DNA of 64,000 nucleotides from Vibrio marinisediminis (GTDB lineage Bacteria > Pseudomonadota > Gammaproteobacteria > Enterobacterales > Vibrionaceae): positions 62,001-126,000 of the forward strand of contig NZ_JACFYF010000002.1 in the NCBI RefSeq assembly GCF_014050145.1, read 5' to 3'. A model generated the notes under the pieces. The model did no database searches and was not told the origin of the DNA. It saw only the letters and a program-made list of their open reading frames with translations. Below are positions 60,446 through 64,000 of this stretch, one piece after another (position 1 is the first letter of the stretch; the number at the start of each line of letters is the position of its first letter). A program made the position numbers and the translations under genes.

Positions 60446-60466
60446 AATAAAACAGATTCTAACGCA

Positions 60467-60958
60467 TTATAGGAAATGGAACGTCGCGTTAAGGCTGAAG
60501 TTTTTCACATCTTCTTCTTTCAAAGAGAATACATTGTAGCTCGCGCCGATAGAAACTGGACCCATTAAGAAGTATTCAGCACCAACACCGTACATTACAT
60601 CCACTTCATCTTCTTTGAAGTTGGTGCCTTTCAATTCGTAAGAATGAACACCCGCTTTGGCATAAACGTGCAGAGGACCTAAGTCGATACTTGGTTTTGC
60701 AGCGAAGTAAACTGCAGAACCATCAAGATCACGGCTCTGACCATCGTAGTTTACGTTGTCAAACTCACCAAATTTTTGGTAACCCGCTTCTAGACCAATA
60801 AATGGCAAAATACCTGTACCCACGTGAACGTTGTACGAAGTTGAAGAATCATTGCCGAGATCGGCTTGACCAGCACTCGCACCACCGTAAATCCATGAGT
60901 CTGCTGAAGCAGTCGCAGATGCACCAAGTAGTGCTAAAGCGAGTAGTGTCTTTTTCAT
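60467..60958 (-). CDS. Small outer-membrane beta-barrel protein
   Basis: A 163-residue protein with a clear signal peptide (MKKTLLALALLGASATASA, cut before DSWIYGG) and the alternating aromatic/hydrophobic strands of an eight-stranded outer-membrane barrel. It ends in TFHFL, with the C-terminal aromatic-plus-hydrophobic signature recognised by the BAM machinery. It resembles the OmpA-like/OmpX barrel superfamily. GAGAAGG lies before the ATG, which is in a good position. It is a single-gene unit between its own terminator and the end of hrpA. The role is not known. Confidence 0.85.
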   Translation of the reverse strand: MKKTLLALALLGASATASADSWIYGGASAGQADLGNDSSTSYNVHVGTGILPFIGLEAGYQKFGEFDNVNYDGQSRDLDGSAVYFAAKPSIDLGPLHVYAKAGVHSYELKGTNFKEDEVDVMYGVGAEYFLMGPVSIGASYNVFSLKEEDVKNFSLNATFHFL

Positions 60959-61070
60959 ACTTAACCTTCTCTAATAATATTTGTGAGTTCGGCAAAACAT
61001 TGCCGGATCTCTGACATAGCTGTGTTTGGGGTAAAATAATGCAATTTGCGTACCGCCGTGTAATGGCTAG

Positions 61071-61110
61071 GTAAAATAAACCCCGTTAGAGCAAAAAACT
61101 GTAACGGGGT
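61071..61110 (-). terminator. Terminator after hrpA
   Basis: Reading leftward, CCCCGTTA-13 bases-TAACGGGG is followed by TTTATTTT. Confidence 0.85.
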
Positions 61111-61125
61111 AAATAAGTTAGCTAT

Positions 61126-64000
61126 CTAGCAAGCGTCTATCGCATTTTTGACGCGCTTATCAGAAACCGGATATGGCGTACCAAGTTGTTGGGCAAACAA
61201 ACTCACTCGTAACTCTTCAAGCATCCAGCGAATTTCTTTGACGTTTTCTGGTACTGCCATGCCTTTCGGGATTTTGTTCAGTAGTTCTTTATAGTCATTC
61301 ACTACCGACTCAATCTTCAGCATATGTAGGCGGTCTTTATTCGGATCAATTGGCAATTTCTCCATGCGGCGCTCGATGGCACGCATATAGCGCAAAATGT
61401 CTGGCAAACGCTTCCAGCCACATTCGGTGGCAAAGCCTTTAAAGATCAAGCCTTCTATCTGCGCTTTGATGTCTGATAGTGCAAACGCCATGGTGAAATC
61501 AATACGACCTTTCAGCTTTTTGTTGATATTGAAAGCCGTCGTCAAGATGGTTTCGACTTGCTGGGCAATATCAACGACCGTGTCACCAAGTTCACCACGA
61601 ATCTTCTCTTTCATCGCATCAAACTGTTCTGCTTGCCAAACTAAACCCCCCTGCTCTTCAATCAACTTATCAATGCCACAAGCAATGCAGTCATCAATTA
61701 AGTCCATCACTTTGCCGTACGGGTTGAAGTACAGACCCAATTTGGATTTGTTTGGCAAATTTGAGTGCAGATATTTGATTGGTGATGGCACGTTCAGTAA
61801 CACTAATCGACGCTGACCAGCTCGCATCGCAGAAACCTGCTCTTGCTCAGTTTCGTATAGCTTAATTTCAACGCTGTCTTTATTGTCAACAATCGCAGGG
61901 TACGCTTTTACGTCATAACCACCGCGTTTTTGCTGATACACTTTCGGCAACTCACCAAAGCTCCATGTATGTAAGCCTTTCTGCTCAATATCATCATCAG
62001 CGACTTTAGATAGGGTTTCTTGCACCTTATCTTTTAAGCTTTCTTTTAGCTCATGAAGGTTTTTATTCTCTTTGAGCTTGCGATTACGATGATCCACCGC
62101 GCGGAAAGTCACTTTTAAGTGTTCAGGAACTTGTTCTAATTTCCAATCTTCACGCAGAAGTTCTACACCCGTCATTCGGCGTAGCTCTTTTTCAAGTGCG
62201 TCTAACAATGGCATTTCCATTGCTGTCACACGTGCAAGAAACGCATCGGCGTAATTCGGCGCAGGCACAAAATTCTTACGTAACGTTTTTGGCAATGATT
62301 TAATCAAGCTCATCACCAACTCATGGCGCAAACCTGGTATTTGCCAATCAAACCCAGCTTGCTCAACTTGGTTTAAGATCGGCAGCGGCAAATGTACGGT
62401 TACACCGTCACTGTCTACGCCCGGTTCAAACTGGTAACTTAGCTTGAGTTTGATACCATTTTGATGCCAGAAGTTCGGGTAGTCTAAATCCGTTACGTGG
62501 CTGGCATCGCCTCTAAACAACATCTCTTTTTCAAAGTTGAGCAGCTCAGCGTTTTCTTTTGACGCCTTCTTCCACCATGTGTCGAAATGTCTGCCTGAAA
62601 CGACTTCAGTGCCAACGCGCTGATCGTAAAAATCAAACAATTCATCATCGTCAACTAAGATATCGCGACGACGTGATTTATGCTCCAGCTCTTCCACTTC
62701 TTGCAGCAGTTTTCGGTTCTGCTTGAAGAAAGCATGCTTGGTATCCCACTCACCTTCAACCAGTGCACTACGAATGAAGATTTCACGACTAATGGTTGCA
62801 TCAATATTGCTGTAGTTCACTAGGCGCTTAGGAACAATCGCAATCCCGTACAGCATCACTTTTTCATGCGCCATGACAGCCGCTTGTTTCTTCGACCAAT
62901 GCGGTTCGCTGTAACTGCGCTTGATCAAGTGTTTGGCTAACGGTTCAATCCACTCTGGCTGGATTTTGGCGATGATACGCCCCCAAAGTTTAGAGGTTTC
63001 CACCAGCTCCGCAGACATCACCCACTTAGGCTGTTTCTTAAACAAGCCAGATGCCGGGAATATATGGAAACGGGCGTTACGCGCACCTTGGTACTCGTTT
63101 TTCTCTTGGTCTTTAATACCAATGTGAGAAAGCAGACCAACCAAAATAGCACTATGTACACCTTGATAACTAGCTGGCTCAGAGTTGAGTTTAAAATCCA
63201 TCTCGCGCATTGATTGATGGATCTGGAAATACACATCTTGCCATTCACGCACGCGCAAATAGTTGAGATATTCCTGTTTGCATTGTTTACGGAACTGGTT
63301 ACCAGACAACTCTTTTTGTTGCTTTTGGATGTATTCCCAAAGGTTAACAAAGGTCAAGAAATCAGAATCTTCATGGAAGAAACGACGATGCTTATCATCT
63401 GAAGACTGTTTTTTGTCGCTCGGGCGCTCGCGAGGGTCTTGAATAGACAATGCAGAGGCGACAATCATCACCTCTTTAAGCGCACCATATTTTGGTGCTT
63501 CAAGCACCATACGCGCTAAACGAGGGTCAATAGGTAGACGCGCTAATTGACGACCAATCGGCGTTAGACGCTTCTTGGCATCTTTTGCTTCTGCGTTAAT
63601 TGCACCCAACTCTTCAAGTAGGCGAACGCCGTCTTGAATATTGCGTTTATCTGGCGCTTCAACAAATGGGAAGGCTTCAATATCACCAAGCCCTAACGCG
63701 GTCATTTGCAAAATAACCGACGCTAAGTTAGTGCGTAGAATTTCAGGGTCGGTAAATTCAGGGCGAGAATTAAAATCTTCCTCTGAATAAAGACGGATAC
63801 AGATACCCTCTTCCACACGACCACAGCGACCTTTACGCTGGTTTGCACTGGCTTGGGACACCGCTTCAATCGGTAGGCGCTGCACTTTGGTGCGGTAGCT
63901 ATAACGGCTAATACGCGCAGTACCCGGGTCAATCACATACTTAATACCCGGAACTGTTAATGATGTTTCTGCAACGTTGGTTGCCAACACAATACGGCGA
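61126..64000 (-). CDS. hrpA: ATP-dependent RNA helicase HrpA, 5' part missing
   Basis: The C-terminal 957 or so residues of the large DEAH-box helicase HrpA; the frame is open to base 64000 and codes for RRIVLATNVAETSLT there, so motif I and II lie outside the window. Motif V is ATNVAETSLTVPG, motif VI is QRKGRCGR. The helicase-associated region (RLTPIGRQLARLPIDPRLARM) and the long HrpA-specific C-terminal domain follow, to WMLEELRVSLFAQQLGTPYPVSDKRVKNAID. E. coli HrpA rescues stalled ribosomes and has about 1300 residues, so roughly 350 are missing. A GTG at 63990 is an internal valine, not a start. Confidence 0.95.
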   Translation of the reverse strand, partial: RRIVLATNVAETSLTVPGIKYVIDPGTARISRYSYRTKVQRLPIEAVSQASANQRKGRCGRVEEGICIRLYSEEDFNSRPEFTDPEILRTNLASVILQMTALGLGDIEAFPFVEAPDKRNIQDGVRLLEELGAINAEAKDAKKRLTPIGRQLARLPIDPRLARMVLEAPKYGALKEVMIVASALSIQDPRERPSDKKQSSDDKHRRFFHEDSDFLTFVNLWEYIQKQQKELSGNQFRKQCKQEYLNYLRVREWQDVYFQIHQSMREMDFKLNSEPASYQGVHSAILVGLLSHIGIKDQEKNEYQGARNARFHIFPASGLFKKQPKWVMSAELVETSKLWGRIIAKIQPEWIEPLAKHLIKRSYSEPHWSKKQAAVMAHEKVMLYGIAIVPKRLVNYSNIDATISREIFIRSALVEGEWDTKHAFFKQNRKLLQEVEELEHKSRRRDILVDDDELFDFYDQRVGTEVVSGRHFDTWWKKASKENAELLNFEKEMLFRGDASHVTDLDYPNFWHQNGIKLKLSYQFEPGVDSDGVTVHLPLPILNQVEQAGFDWQIPGLRHELVMSLIKSLPKTLRKNFVPAPNYADAFLARVTAMEMPLLDALEKELRRMTGVELLREDWKLEQVPEHLKVTFRAVDHRNRKLKENKNLHELKESLKDKVQETLSKVADDDIEQKGLHTWSFGELPKVYQQKRGGYDVKAYPAIVDNKDSVEIKLYETEQEQVSAMRAGQRRLVLLNVPSPIKYLHSNLPNKSKLGLYFNPYGKVMDLIDDCIACGIDKLIEEQGGLVWQAEQFDAMKEKIRGELGDTVVDIAQQVETILTTAFNINKKLKGRIDFTMAFALSDIKAQIEGLIFKGFATECGWKRLPDILRYMRAIERRMEKLPIDPNKDRLHMLKIESVVNDYKELLNKIPKGMAVPENVKEIRWMLEELRVSLFAQQLGTPYPVSDKRVKNAIDAC

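Overview
The window reads as chromosomal DNA of a marine gammaproteobacterium, almost certainly a Vibrio. Indicators are the trpL-trpE-trpG-trpD-trpCF-trpB-trpA order with a free-standing trpG, rnm-yciO-rluB divergent from trp, the trxB-cydD-cydC block, and many c-di-GMP and chemotaxis proteins. GC content looks moderate and fairly even. I found no insertion sequence, prophage, CRISPR array, rRNA or tRNA. Genes touching both edges (sdaC at the left, hrpA at the right) are cut by the window.

Layout. 1-2.7 kb: serine uptake and deamination (sdaC-sdaB). 2.8-7.2 kb: a GNAT acetyltransferase, queD, a chemoreceptor with a haem-c motif in its periplasmic domain, and asnS with a possible switching leader. 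7.3-12 kb: a small membrane protein, a MocR-type regulator, two tandem paralogous small proteins of unknown function, an aspartate/aromatic aminotransferase and an orphan gene. 12.2-20 kb: an HrpB-like helicase, malic enzyme maeA, a DUF3392 protein, sanA, a diguanylate cyclase and a DUF2797 protein. 20.1-27.1 kb: a two-gene cassette (BsmA/IDO-type 2OG-Fe dioxygenase plus a desulfurase-fold PLP enzyme lacking the desulfurase cysteine), then trxB-cydD-cydC. 27.5-32.4 kb: an ectoine-degradation-type cluster (doeA, doeX, doeC, doeD) without doeB. 32.5-39.2 kb: msrA, a cytochrome b561, a DUF1704 (QEGLA/MATCAP-fold) protein, an rRNA/tRNA methyltransferase-like protein, ferredoxin fdxA, an FAD oxidoreductase and an isochorismatase-like hydrolase. 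39.4-48.9 kb: a c-di-GMP/phosphorelay island, with a GGEEF cyclase convergent with a three-gene operon of a giant hybrid kinase, an HD-GYP response regulator and a REC-REC-kinase. 49-51.7 kb: rluB, yciO, rnm. 51.7-58.8 kb: the complete trp operon with TrpR operator, leader peptide and attenuator. 59-64 kb: a DAACS-family dicarboxylate symporter, a small outer-membrane barrel and the 3' part of hrpA.

How the genes fit together. Much of the window is housekeeping with clear rho-independent terminators between units. The best candidates for undescribed biology are the dioxygenase/PLP-enzyme cassette, the tandem small-protein pair, the haem-c chemoreceptor, the doe cluster without doeB, and the phosphorelay/c-di-GMP operon with its tandem C-terminal repeat. 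All functional statements rest on sequence motifs and family knowledge; no database search was run.
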